6,548 bases of DNA from Nostoc cf. edaphicum LEGE 07299. Lineage in GTDB: Bacteria > Cyanobacteriota > Cyanobacteriia > Cyanobacteriales > Nostocaceae. The position numbers were made by a program, and so were the translations under genes. Under the pieces are notes generated by a model. The model saw only the letters and a program-made list of their open reading frames with translations. It did not search any database and was not told the DNA's origin. The stretch spans positions 1 through 6,548 of the forward strand of contig NZ_JADEXF010000199.1 in NCBI RefSeq assembly GCF_015207245.1, given 5' to 3'. Each line of letters opens with the position of its first letter. Position 1 is the stretch's first letter. Below are positions 1 to 6,008 of the stretch, in pieces.

Positions 1-459
1 ATCTATACTAGTGTGGATGGGGTGGTGGTTGAGAAATGCTCCTGTTGGTGTTGCTAAACCAGATGAACCTGCCCAGAAACCATGAAAAGCTTGATTCAAT
101 GTTGGTGCGTAAATATAACCAAAGATGGGTGTACCTCGATACAGTAAACCCAGAGATATTGTCCAGATGGGAATGCCGCGTGTGAAGTTGGTTGTACCGT
201 CCAGAGGGTCAATTACCCAGCACCACTCCGTACCGGGAAATGACTGATCGCTCTCTTCGCTCAAAATGCCATAGCCAAGGAAACTAGAAGCGATCGCATC
301 CCGAATTTCCTGATCTGCCCATTTATCTGCTTGCGTCACCAAACTACCATCAGCTTTTTGGGAAGCCTGTACTTGCCCAAAATCTTGCATTAGCTGCTTG
401 CCCACTCTGACAGTGGTAGTTTGGGCAAAATCAAGAATTGTTGTCCAAAAATCATTCAT
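1..459 (-). CDS. Inositol monophosphatase family protein (partial, C-terminal part outside window)
   Basis: This reads from an ATG at 459 leftward for 153 codons without a stop and runs off the window edge, so only the N-terminal half or so of a usual 260-270 residue protein is present. It belongs to the Li+-sensitive, Mg2+-dependent phosphomonoesterase family, which dephosphorylates inositol-1-phosphate and related sugar or nucleotide phosphates in the cytoplasm. The metal-binding motifs are visible: GSLVTQAD at residues 38-45, the SEES box at 67-70, and DPLDGTTNF at 84-92, which carries the metal-ligand aspartates. The second half, with the expected WD-x-AAG motif, lies beyond the edge. The start is the ATG giving MNDFWTTIL; no good Shine-Dalgarno sequence precedes it. 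It follows the PucC-type gene on the same strand after a 76-bp spacer full of heptamer repeats, so cotranscription is possible but unproven. The true substrate cannot be told from sequence: inositol phosphate, histidinol phosphate and fructose bisphosphate phosphatases share this fold. Confidence 0.93.
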   Translation of the reverse strand, partial: MNDFWTTILDFAQTTTVRVGKQLMQDFGQVQASQKADGSLVTQADKWADQEIRDAIASSFLGYGILSEESDQSFPGTEWCWVIDPLDGTTNFTRGIPIWTISLGLLYRGTPIFGYIYAPTLNQAFHGFWAGSSGLATPTGAFLNHHPIHTSID

Positions 460-467
460 GGTTATTA

Positions 468-530
468 GTCATTTGTCATTTGTCATTTGTCCCATGCCCC
501 ATGCCCAATGCTCAATGCCCAATGCCCTAT
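468..530. repeat. Heptanucleotide tandem repeat, nine units
   Basis: Nine consecutive 7-bp units fill the space between the two minus-strand genes: three identical GTCATTT units (468-488), then GTCCCAT, GCCCCAT, GCCCAAT, GCTCAAT, GCCCAAT and GCCCTAT (489-530). The pattern follows G[TC]CNNNT and drifts from an AT-rich to a GC-rich form. It matches the short tandemly repeated repetitive (STRR) elements known from heterocystous cyanobacteria. Function is unknown; the position between stop and start codons suggests neutral expansion, or an effect on transcription between the two genes. Confidence 0.85.
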
Positions 531-535
531 ACAGT

Positions 536-1969
536 TTAGTCTAAATCGCTTTCTAAAACTGAAGCGATCGCTTGCTTGGTACTTGTTTGAAATTCTGTGA
601 TGTTCACCCGATTCAGAAACCAAATCGACAGCACCATTCCTACAGCTTCTAGAACGAATACCAGTCCATAAGCTAACTCTAGGCTAGGTAGTAGGTTGCG
701 TCCAATATCCAAAACTGTACCTCCGATTACCACCGCAATTCCTCTAGAGAGGGACTGCGCTAATCCCCATGCCCCAATAAATGTACCTGCGGCTTCTGCT
801 GCGGTAAGATCCAACATTAAGCTAATTGCTGCCGTTGTTAAGAAACCTGTGGCTAAACCGAACAAGACCAAACCTAATTTGAGAACTGCTGCATTAGCTG
901 TGAATCCTGAGATACCTAGCAATATTGCACAGAATGCTACCAACATACAGCCAAAACGTGCGGTTCTGCGCTTACCCAAACGCGGCACTATGAAAAAGCC
1001 CGTAACGCCGTAGGCAATCAGTAGACCAGTTCCATAAAAAATATTTAATTTGGTACTTTCCGCTAGGGGCATTTTAAACACTTGACCCGCATAAGGTTCC
1101 AAAATTGGGTCTTGCATAAACAAACTGATGGTCATCACCAATAAAAAGGTGAAAAATATACCTGTTTGTGGGCTAGCTGTCAAGATTTTCCAAGCATTGC
1201 CTAAAGTAATGCTGTCTTCCCGGTTCGCCAGTGTGGAACGGGTTGAGTATTGGGAGTACTTTTTTTCTACGCCGAATGTTGCTGCGATCGCTAAACCAAA
1301 TACAATTGCTGGGACGATAGTAAACAATCGGTTGATGGCTGGCTGCAAGGTTTCTACAGTTGCTTCTGGAGTTAACTGTTTCAGCAAGCTGGCACTGATA
1401 ATCGCGCCAACAATAATCCCCACCATTAGCATCGACCAAACCACACCGACTACTTTAGAACGGTTATCTTCTTCAGATATATCCACCAACAAAGCAGCAA
1501 AGGCAGTACCACTAGCACAAATTCCTAGACCGTATACAGCGAAAACTAAAGCCAAAAGTGCTGTCCAACCGATTGTTTGGGTTGTCCATACCCAAGTACC
1601 TGTACTATTTCCAGCAAGATTCATCTGCCACATTACTTGTACCGCTAAAAATGCTGCGATCGCAAATATTGCCGCGCCCACCCAAACATAAGCTGTGCGG
1701 TGGTATCCCAATAAAGGCTTGGCATCGGAAATCTGGCCGAACCAGATACGGGAGGGAGCAACAAATAAAGGCAGTGCTAGAACGACTGATACTAGCGTCG
1801 CCGGAATTGCTATTTCTTGAATCATGACTCTGTTGAGTACCCCCAGAGTCAGAATAGACATCATACTCAACCCCATCTGAAATAAACCCAGCCGGAACAT
1901 GGTCAGCAGATTTACCCTTGGCACAGATAAGGATTTAGTTTTAGTATCAAATACTTCACCGCTTGCCAT
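536..1969 (-). CDS. PucC/LhaA-type (BCD family) MFS membrane protein, chlorophyll-related
   Basis: A 477-residue polytopic membrane protein of the BCH/PUCC branch of the major facilitator superfamily. In purple bacteria, members (PucC, LhaA) help assemble light-harvesting complexes and are thought to handle bacteriochlorophyll; in cyanobacteria they are inferred to act in (bacterio)chlorophyll delivery or pigment-protein assembly, but the substrate is not settled. Family marks are seen: the N-terminal FRLGLFQMG...LNRVMIQE segment (residues 25-52), a first intracellular loop with RIWFGQISDAKPLLGYHRTAY (74-94), the central DPILEPYAGQVF motif (287-298), and GTFIGAWGLAQSLSRGIAVVIGG (395-417). About 12 hydrophobic helices occur in two halves separated by a polar loop at roughly 234-258. 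The ATG at 1969 gives a usual length; only a weak purine run (AAAAAGTAG) lies in front. It is transcribed away from the sigma-TPR gene across a 243-bp divergent spacer. A gene symbol is not given because cyanobacteria carry several paralogues. Confidence 0.88.
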   Translation of the reverse strand: MASGEVFDTKTKSLSVPRVNLLTMFRLGLFQMGLSMMSILTLGVLNRVMIQEIAIPATLVSVVLALPLFVAPSRIWFGQISDAKPLLGYHRTAYVWVGAAIFAIAAFLAVQVMWQMNLAGNSTGTWVWTTQTIGWTALLALVFAVYGLGICASGTAFAALLVDISEEDNRSKVVGVVWSMLMVGIIVGAIISASLLKQLTPEATVETLQPAINRLFTIVPAIVFGLAIAATFGVEKKYSQYSTRSTLANREDSITLGNAWKILTASPQTGIFFTFLLVMTISLFMQDPILEPYAGQVFKMPLAESTKLNIFYGTGLLIAYGVTGFFIVPRLGKRRTARFGCMLVAFCAILLGISGFTANAAVLKLGLVLFGLATGFLTTAAISLMLDLTAAEAAGTFIGAWGLAQSLSRGIAVVIGGTVLDIGRNLLPSLELAYGLVFVLEAVGMVLSIWFLNRVNITEFQTSTKQAIASVLESDLD

Positions 1970-2212
1970 AGCTACTTTTTCGTATAGTTTATAGGATTTA
2001 ATCTCTCTCTTTAAATAAAGATAAACCCTACCCGTTCCAAATCAGCGAACGAAAAATGGAAGTTGCGATCGCAGTCTACTTAGGGATTGCCTCTTTATGG
2101 TTTCCAAAGCGATCGCTTCAAAATGTGACAGATTAAGATGCTCAGGACTTCATCGTAGTTGAGACTTAGTAGGAAGTGACCTTAAAAACAACTAATAGAC
2201 GATGAAGAGGAC
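1970..2212. other. Divergent intergenic region with two HIP1 octamers
   Basis: This 243-bp spacer lies between the divergently transcribed PucC-type gene and the sigma-TPR gene and must hold the promoters of both. Two GCGATCGC octamers (HIP1) sit at 2065-2072 and 2109-2116. A TAAGAT hexamer at 2134-2139 could be a -10 element for the sigma gene, but no matching -35 is seen. All three frames on the plus strand between 2123 and 2185 contain stops, so no conserved N-terminal extension of the sigma protein can be read here. No hairpin terminator or riboswitch-like structure was recognised. Confidence 0.5.
1988..1993 (-). promoter_or_regulatory. Candidate -10 element for the PucC-type gene
   Basis: On the minus strand the hexamer TATAAA (followed by CTATACG) lies about 20 bp before the ATG at 1969. 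No convincing TTGACA-like -35 box is placed 16-18 bp upstream; that stretch is AT-rich with a GAGAGAG run. The resulting leader would be very short. This is a weak, composition-sensitive call. Confidence 0.22.
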
Positions 2213-4273
2213 TTGCTGATCATCAATGAAGGCGAAGATGAATTTTTAGAAATTCCGCTAGATGAAGAAGACGGTTACTCTGCTAGGAGTACGAACTTCC
2301 ATCATTGGAAGCAAACTCAGAAAAAGCATTATACCGAAGATTCAATTCGCCTTTACTTGCAAAAAATTGGTAGAATTCGGCTGTTGCGGGCAGATGAAGA
2401 AATTGAATTGGCGCGGAAAATCGCCGATTTGTTGGAATTAGAATGGGTACGGGAAAAGCTTTCAGAACAGTTGGAGCGTAGCCCTAATTATAGTGAATGG
2501 GCAAAAGCTGTACAACTGCCATTACCAGGCTTTCTTTATCGGCTGCATGTTGGTCGCAGAGCAAAAAATAAGATGGTGCAATCTAACCTGCGCCTTGTGG
2601 TTTCAATTTCCAAGAAATACATGAATCGTGGTTTGTCTTTTCAAGACTTAGTTCAGGAAGGTAGTCTTGGTTTAATTCGCGCCGCAGAAAAGTTTGACTA
2701 CGAAAAAGGTTACAAGTTTTCTACTTATGCTACATGGTGGATTCGTCAGGCAATTACCAGGGCGATCGCAGATCAATCCCGCACAATTCGGCTTCCAGTT
2801 CACCTTTACGAAACCATCTCTCGGATTAAAAAAACTACCAAGTTACTGTCTCAAGAAATGGGTCGCAAACCCACTGAAGAAGAAATCGCTACTCGGATGG
2901 AAATGACCATTGAGAAGTTGCGGTTTATTGCTAAATCTGCCCAGCTACCCATTTCACTAGAAACGCCCATTGGGAAAGAAGAAGATTCTCGATTTGGCGA
3001 TTTTATTGAATCCGATGAGGAAACCCCAGAAGAACAACTTTATAAAAATACGTTGCGGGAAGATTTAGAAAAAGTTCTCGACAGTCTTAGTCCTCGTGAA
3101 AGTGATGTTATAAAACTGCGTTACGGCTTGGATGATGGACGCATGAAAACCCTTGAGGAAATTGGTCAGATTTTTAACGCCACCCGCGAACGGATTCGTC
3201 AAATTGAGGCGAAAGCACTCCGCAAATTACGCCACCCTAACCGTAATAGCATTCTCAAAGAATATATTCGTGGCTGTCAACCAGATGACTTGCAACAGAA
3301 AAAATATGAGCAGCAATTTAAAGGGAACCGGAATTATATACGAAAGACAAATAATGCTACTAATTACGTTCAAAAAGGGCTGATATGTCATCGAAATCAG
3401 GATTTTTTGGGAGCAATTGAGAACTTTACCCAAGCACTAAAGCTTAACCCCAATAATGCCCAGTTACACTACCAAAGAGGGCTAGCCAAGACTGAGGGAG
3501 AATTTCAGAAAGGGGCGATTGAAGATTTTACTCAAGCTATTAACCTAAACCCTCAATATATAGATGCTTACTACCAGAGGGGTCATGTTCACTACAGTTT
3601 GGGAGATAATCTAAAAGCAATTGAGGATTACAGCGAAATACTATTCCTTAATCCCAATGAAGCCTTAGCTTACTTCTACCGTGGTTTTGTCCGTAGCAAT
3701 CTGGGAGAGATGCAGGAAGCCATTGGTAATTATAGCCAAGCACTGAAAATTAAGCCTGACCTTGCTGAAGCATATTTTTACCGAGGAGTTGCCTTTTATC
3801 GCTTAAAAGACTTACATAGAGCAATTGAGGATTACAATTACACTTTACGGATCTATCCCGACTTTGCTGAAGCTTACAGTCGGCGGGGGCTTGCACATTA
3901 TTACCTGGGGAATTACCAAGAAGCGCTTGAAGATTATTCCCAAGCCGTGCAAATTAATTGTGAAGATACTCTAACATACTACTACCGTGGACTTGTGCAT
4001 GAGAACTTAAGTGACTATATGAAAGCACTTAACGACTATAACCAAGTTTTGGAAATCAATCCTGCATTTACCGAAGCTTACTATAACCGGGGTAGTGTTC
4101 ATTACAATCTGGGAAACTATCAACAAGCACTTGAAGATTTAAATCAATTACTGCGTATTAATCCTAACAATTCTCAAGCTTATAACAAACGAAGTAGCAT
4201 TCGTGCTGCCCTAAAAGATTACCAAGGTGCAATGGAGGACTTAAAAAACGCTTCAGAATTCCACTATATGTAA
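2213..4273 (+). CDS. SigA-type sigma-70 factor fused to a C-terminal TPR array
   Basis: A 686-residue two-part protein. Residues 1-353 are a primary-type sigma factor that would bind core RNA polymerase and recognise -10/-35 promoters: an acidic N-terminus (1-22), region 1.2 (about 44-77, [17 protein letters not shown]), region 2 (about 119-190, with [34 protein letters not shown] and [14 protein letters not shown]), region 3 (about 195-272) and region 4 (about 285-340, with helix-turn-helix [28 protein letters not shown]). The sequence closely resembles cyanobacterial SigA, which normally ends at KEYIR (here 349-353). Instead a 30-residue polar linker follows, then eight 34-residue tetratricopeptide repeats (384-655) and a partial ninth (656-686), with typical AYxxRG...LGxYxxAxxDYxxxLxINP consensus. 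TPR solenoids bind protein partners, so partner-controlled sigma activity is an inference. The listed start is TTG with GAAGAGGA almost abutting it; reading is open back to 2186 (stop at 2183) but has no ATG or GTG, so the true N-terminus is uncertain. This is most likely a paralogue, not the housekeeping SigA. Confidence 0.9.
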   Translation: MLIINEGEDEFLEIPLDEEDGYSARSTNFHHWKQTQKKHYTEDSIRLYLQKIGRIRLLRADEEIELARKIADLLELEWVREKLSEQLERSPNYSEWAKAVQLPLPGFLYRLHVGRRAKNKMVQSNLRLVVSISKKYMNRGLSFQDLVQEGSLGLIRAAEKFDYEKGYKFSTYATWWIRQAITRAIADQSRTIRLPVHLYETISRIKKTTKLLSQEMGRKPTEEEIATRMEMTIEKLRFIAKSAQLPISLETPIGKEEDSRFGDFIESDEETPEEQLYKNTLREDLEKVLDSLSPRESDVIKLRYGLDDGRMKTLEEIGQIFNATRERIRQIEAKALRKLRHPNRNSILKEYIRGCQPDDLQQKKYEQQFKGNRNYIRKTNNATNYVQKGLICHRNQDFLGAIENFTQALKLNPNNAQLHYQRGLAKTEGEFQKGAIEDFTQAINLNPQYIDAYYQRGHVHYSLGDNLKAIEDYSEILFLNPNEALAYFYRGFVRSNLGEMQEAIGNYSQALKIKPDLAEAYFYRGVAFYRLKDLHRAIEDYNYTLRIYPDFAEAYSRRGLAHYYLGNYQEALEDYSQAVQINCEDTLTYYYRGLVHENLSDYMKALNDYNQVLEINPAFTEAYYNRGSVHYNLGNYQQALEDLNQLLRINPNNSQAYNKRSSIRAALKDYQGAMEDLKNASEFHYM
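3362..4270 (+). repeat. TPR-coding array (eight full 34-residue repeats plus a partial ninth)
   Basis: Within the sigma fusion, the 102-bp period encodes repeats beginning at residues 384, 418, 452, 486, 520, 554, 588, 622 and a partial one at 656. Repeats 3-8 start with a (A/T)Y pair followed by R-G two residues on, and most have NP or an equivalent at the end of helix B. Repeat 2 is irregular, with TEGEFQKG in place of the LGxYxxA turn, and repeat 6 has INC in place of INP. The period is at protein level; DNA copies have diverged, so this is not a recent tandem expansion. Confidence 0.85.
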
Positions 4274-4307
4274 TAGCAAACCCAAAATAACTTTATCGGA
4301 CGCAAAC

Positions 4308-4343
4308 AAACCACATAAAAATATCAATGTGAAATTGTGGTTT
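4308..4343 (+). terminator. Possible terminator after the sigma-TPR gene
   Basis: AAACCACA (4308-4315) and TGTGGTTT (4336-4343) form an 8-bp perfect inverted repeat with a 20-nt loop, 34 bp after the stop codon; a T run (4341-4344) closes the right arm. The loop is long and the stem only three to four G-C pairs, so as an intrinsic terminator it would be weak. Confidence 0.3.
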
Positions 4344-4438
4344 TAACTACGTTATTTCATTGAATTAGTAAGATAAACTTGCCGTATGTATGTCATCAAA
4401 CTACTTACCTTTATTTAGTAACCAAAAAGGCATAGGCA

Positions 4439-4663
4439 ATGAGTAAAGAACCAGCCAAAGTAATATTATGGGAAGAAAATCAAAAAGATTTTCTAAAAAA
4501 ATTCTACGATCTCCAATTTACTCCCAGAGTAGGAGAGGAAGTTTATCTAAAAAAGGAGAAATGGAAAGTAACCAGAGTTGAGCATGATGTAGAAATTAGT
4601 GAGATTAATGTCTACATGGAATTGATCAAAAAACCCAAGCAGGATAAATCATCTAATTCTTAA
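4439..4663 (+). CDS. Small hypothetical protein, 74 residues
   Basis: A short soluble protein of no family I recognise. It starts at ATG 4439, with weak purine-rich sequence (AAAAAGG) about 9-14 bases before it, and ends with TAA. There is no signal peptide or membrane segment. Residues 30-60 (VGEEVYLKKEKWKVTRVEHDVEISEINVYMELIKKP) read as alternating polar and hydrophobic positions, consistent with three or four beta strands, such as a small beta barrel; the last ten residues are polar and probably disordered. Composition is lysine/glutamate rich. It stands 165 bp after the sigma-TPR stop and is followed 60 bp later by a strong hairpin, which suggests its own short transcript or the tail of the sigma transcript. 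Codon use fits the neighbours and the ORF is compact and complete, so I think it is real, but function is unknown. Confidence 0.68.
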   Translation: MSKEPAKVILWEENQKDFLKKFYDLQFTPRVGEEVYLKKEKWKVTRVEHDVEISEINVYMELIKKPKQDKSSNS

Positions 4664-4723
4664 ATACAAGTAAATATACTCAACCATAGCAATCCTATTT
4701 GATTTGTGAGAATTGCGACCCGC

Positions 4724-4756
4724 AGATCCCCGACTTCTTCGAGAAGTCGGGGATCT
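4724..4756. repeat. Perfect 15-bp palindromic hairpin, likely dispersed repeat and terminator
   Basis: AGATCCCCGACTTCT (4724-4738) and AGAAGTCGGGGATCT (4742-4756) pair perfectly over 15 bp around a 3-nt TCG loop, followed by TGTTTATGT. It sits 60 bp after the small 74-residue gene. The GC-rich stem with a T-rich right flank could terminate transcription on the plus strand. From memory, this GATCCCCGACTTCT palindrome recurs in many intergenic spaces of Nostoc-type genomes, so it is probably a copy of a dispersed palindromic element that happens to serve as a terminator; the copy number cannot be checked here. Confidence 0.8.
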
Positions 4757-4795
4757 TGTTTATGTGCGTTTGATTCAGTTTTTAAATCTTTATGC

Positions 4796-4875
4796 AAGGC
4801 GCGATGTCTATGACGGGCGTAGCTGCGACACAACAAGATTTGCAGCTAAGTGGTGACGATCGCACCCAATCTTGT
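4796..4875. repeat. Degenerate dispersed-repeat segment with nested inverted repeats
   Basis: The stretch GGCGCGATGTCTATGACGGG (4798-4817) and the bases after it resemble a repeat motif common between Nostoc genes (recognised from memory, not verified). Two inverted repeats interlock downstream: TAGCTGC at 4820-4826 with GCAGCTA at 4842-4848, and ACAAGATT at 4833-4840 with AATCTTGT at 4868-4875. They are mutually exclusive as full hairpins. No coding sequence overlaps. Function is unknown. Confidence 0.4.
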
Positions 4876-4889
4876 CTGTAACGATACAC

Positions 4890-4895
4890 TATAAA
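4890..4895 (+). promoter_or_regulatory. Candidate -10 element for the aldo/keto reductase gene
   Basis: TATAAA lies 35 bp before the GTG start, giving a leader of roughly 30 nt if used. A TTGTCT at 4872-4877 resembles a -35 box but is only 12 bp away, too close for a normal sigma-70 promoter. The call rests on the -10 match alone. Confidence 0.25.
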
Positions 4896-4930
4896 AGTAA
4901 AGAAATGTAAATAAACTAAATTTTGCAACC

Positions 4931-5884
4931 GTGGAAAACATCACATTGGGGCAAAATGGCCCATCTGTTACACCTTTGTGCATAGGCACTTGGGCTTGGG
5001 GTGATAAACTATTTTGGAATTATGGCGATCGCTACGGCCCAGAACAGTTACAAGAAGCCTTTACAGCAGCCTTAGAAGCTGGTATTACTTTCTTTGATAC
5101 TGCCGAAGTCTACGGAATGGGACTATCAGAGAAATTTTTGGGGCAATTTCTGCAACAGACACAACAACCTGTACAAATAGCCACCAAATTTGGCCCCCTA
5201 CCGTGGCGATTTACAGCCCAATCTGTCTCGGATGCTTTAACAGCTAGCCTCAAACGGCTACAACTTGAGCGAATCGCCTTGTATCAAGTGCATTGGCCTT
5301 TTGCCTTCTTTTTAAGTCAAGAAACTTTGATGAATGCCCTAGCGGATGAAGTGAAGCGGGGCAGAATTGCCGCAGTCGGCGTGAGTAATTACTCAGCAGA
5401 ACAAATGCGAGACGCGCATCAAATATTGGCGACCCGTGGAGTGCCTTTGGCTGTGAACCAAGTACGCTATTCTTTACTCAGTCGCCAAGTTGAAAGCAAG
5501 GGGATTCTGGCAACTGCCCGTGAGTTGGGTGTGACTATCTTGGCTTATAGTCCTTTGGCTCAGGGATTACTCACTGGGAAGTACAGTATTAGTATTGATA
5601 GTGCCGAAACCCCCACTGGTGCAAGGAAAATAGACCCACGATTTAAGAAAGAAGGTCTGCAAAAAATTGCCCCAGTTATATCTTTGCTACGCAACTTCGG
5701 GGAAAAATACGATCGCACTCCTGCCCAAGTTGCTCTCAACTGGTTAATTGCTCAGGGGAACGTTATTCCCATTGCTGGGGTGAAGACAGCCGAACAGGTA
5801 CGGCAGAATGCTGGTGCTTTGGGCTGGAGATTGAGCAACGATGAAATTGGAGAATTAGAACAAGTTAGTCGTCCTTGGCTGTAG
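4931..5884 (+). CDS. Aldo/keto reductase
   Basis: A complete 317-residue cytoplasmic NADPH-dependent oxidoreductase of the aldo/keto reductase (TIM-barrel) superfamily, which reduces aldehydes and ketones to alcohols. The catalytic tetrad is intact: Asp56 and Tyr61 in FFDTAEVYG, Lys86 in IATKFG, and His121 in YQVHWPF. The family signature GRIAAVGVSNYSAEQM (144-159), the AYSPLAQGLLTGKY stretch (205-218) and the C-terminal cofactor-binding IPIAGVKTAEQVRQNAGALGW (279-299) are present. The start is GTG: no in-frame ATG lies upstream and the next in-frame Met is near residue 63, inside the catalytic motif, whereas GTG restores the conserved ENITLGQNG-PSVTPLCIGTWAWGD N-terminus. The WAWGDKLFWNYG segment recalls the plastid/cyanobacterial group that includes plant pyridoxal reductase; that subfamily placement is a guess and the substrate is open. 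The gene appears monocistronic, with a hairpin repeat before it and a repeat-rich convergent spacer after it. Confidence 0.92.
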   Translation: MENITLGQNGPSVTPLCIGTWAWGDKLFWNYGDRYGPEQLQEAFTAALEAGITFFDTAEVYGMGLSEKFLGQFLQQTQQPVQIATKFGPLPWRFTAQSVSDALTASLKRLQLERIALYQVHWPFAFFLSQETLMNALADEVKRGRIAAVGVSNYSAEQMRDAHQILATRGVPLAVNQVRYSLLSRQVESKGILATARELGVTILAYSPLAQGLLTGKYSISIDSAETPTGARKIDPRFKKEGLQKIAPVISLLRNFGEKYDRTPAQVALNWLIAQGNVIPIAGVKTAEQVRQNAGALGWRLSNDEIGELEQVSRPWL

Positions 5885-5908
5885 TATTTTTGATTTGTCT
5901 AAAAAAGC

Positions 5909-5942
5909 CAAAAAGTCAAGAGTATCAAAAAGTCAAGAGTAT
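5909..5942. repeat. Perfect 17-bp direct repeat, two tandem copies
   Basis: CAAAAAGTCAAGAGTAT occurs at 5909-5925 and again immediately at 5926-5942, followed by a partial third copy (AAAGTCAAAA). It starts 25 bp after the aldo/keto reductase stop. The right copy's AGTCAAGAGT (5931-5940) is a perfect inverted match to ACTCTTGACT (5958-5967), a 10-bp stem with a 17-nt loop that could fold at the 3' end of the transcript. Confidence 0.85.
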
Positions 5943-5955
5943 AAAGTCAAAATCT

Positions 5956-5990
5956 TAACTCTTGACTCTTAACTCTCAACTCTCAACTTT
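5956..5990. repeat. Heptanucleotide tandem repeat, five units
   Basis: Five consecutive 7-bp units: TAACTCT, TGACTCT, TAACTCT, CAACTCT and CAACTTT, consensus YAACTCT. It is of the same STRR class as the array at 468-530 but a different sequence. It lies in the convergent spacer between the aldo/keto reductase and the helicase gene, and its first two units supply the right arm of the inverted repeat with the 17-bp direct repeats. Confidence 0.8.
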
Positions 5991-6008
5991 GCTAATTTTT
6001 AGATTTGG

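Noticed and set aside
468..530. CRISPR-like array
   Set aside because: The 7-bp units are contiguous with no spacers, which fits an STRR element and not a CRISPR array.
696..1691. Plus-strand ORFs at 696-1013 and 1128-1691
   Set aside because: They lie wholly antisense to the PucC-type gene, have no recognisable domains, and show composition expected of the opposite strand of a membrane protein gene.
2123..2185. Decayed N-terminal extension of the sigma gene starting at ATG 2123 or 2138
   Set aside because: Reading these ATGs in the sigma frame meets TGA, TAG, TGA and TAA before 2186, and the residues between do not resemble SigA, so a coding remnant cannot be supported.
2694..3383. Plus-strand ORFs at 2694-2906 and 3153-3383
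   Set aside because: They are out-of-frame shadows of conserved sigma regions 2-4 with no protein-like conservation.
3227..3433. Minus-strand ORF inside the sigma-TPR gene, spanning the sigma/TPR linker
   Set aside because: It is antisense to a well-supported coding region and has no family resemblance; the sigma-TPR frame explains this stretch.
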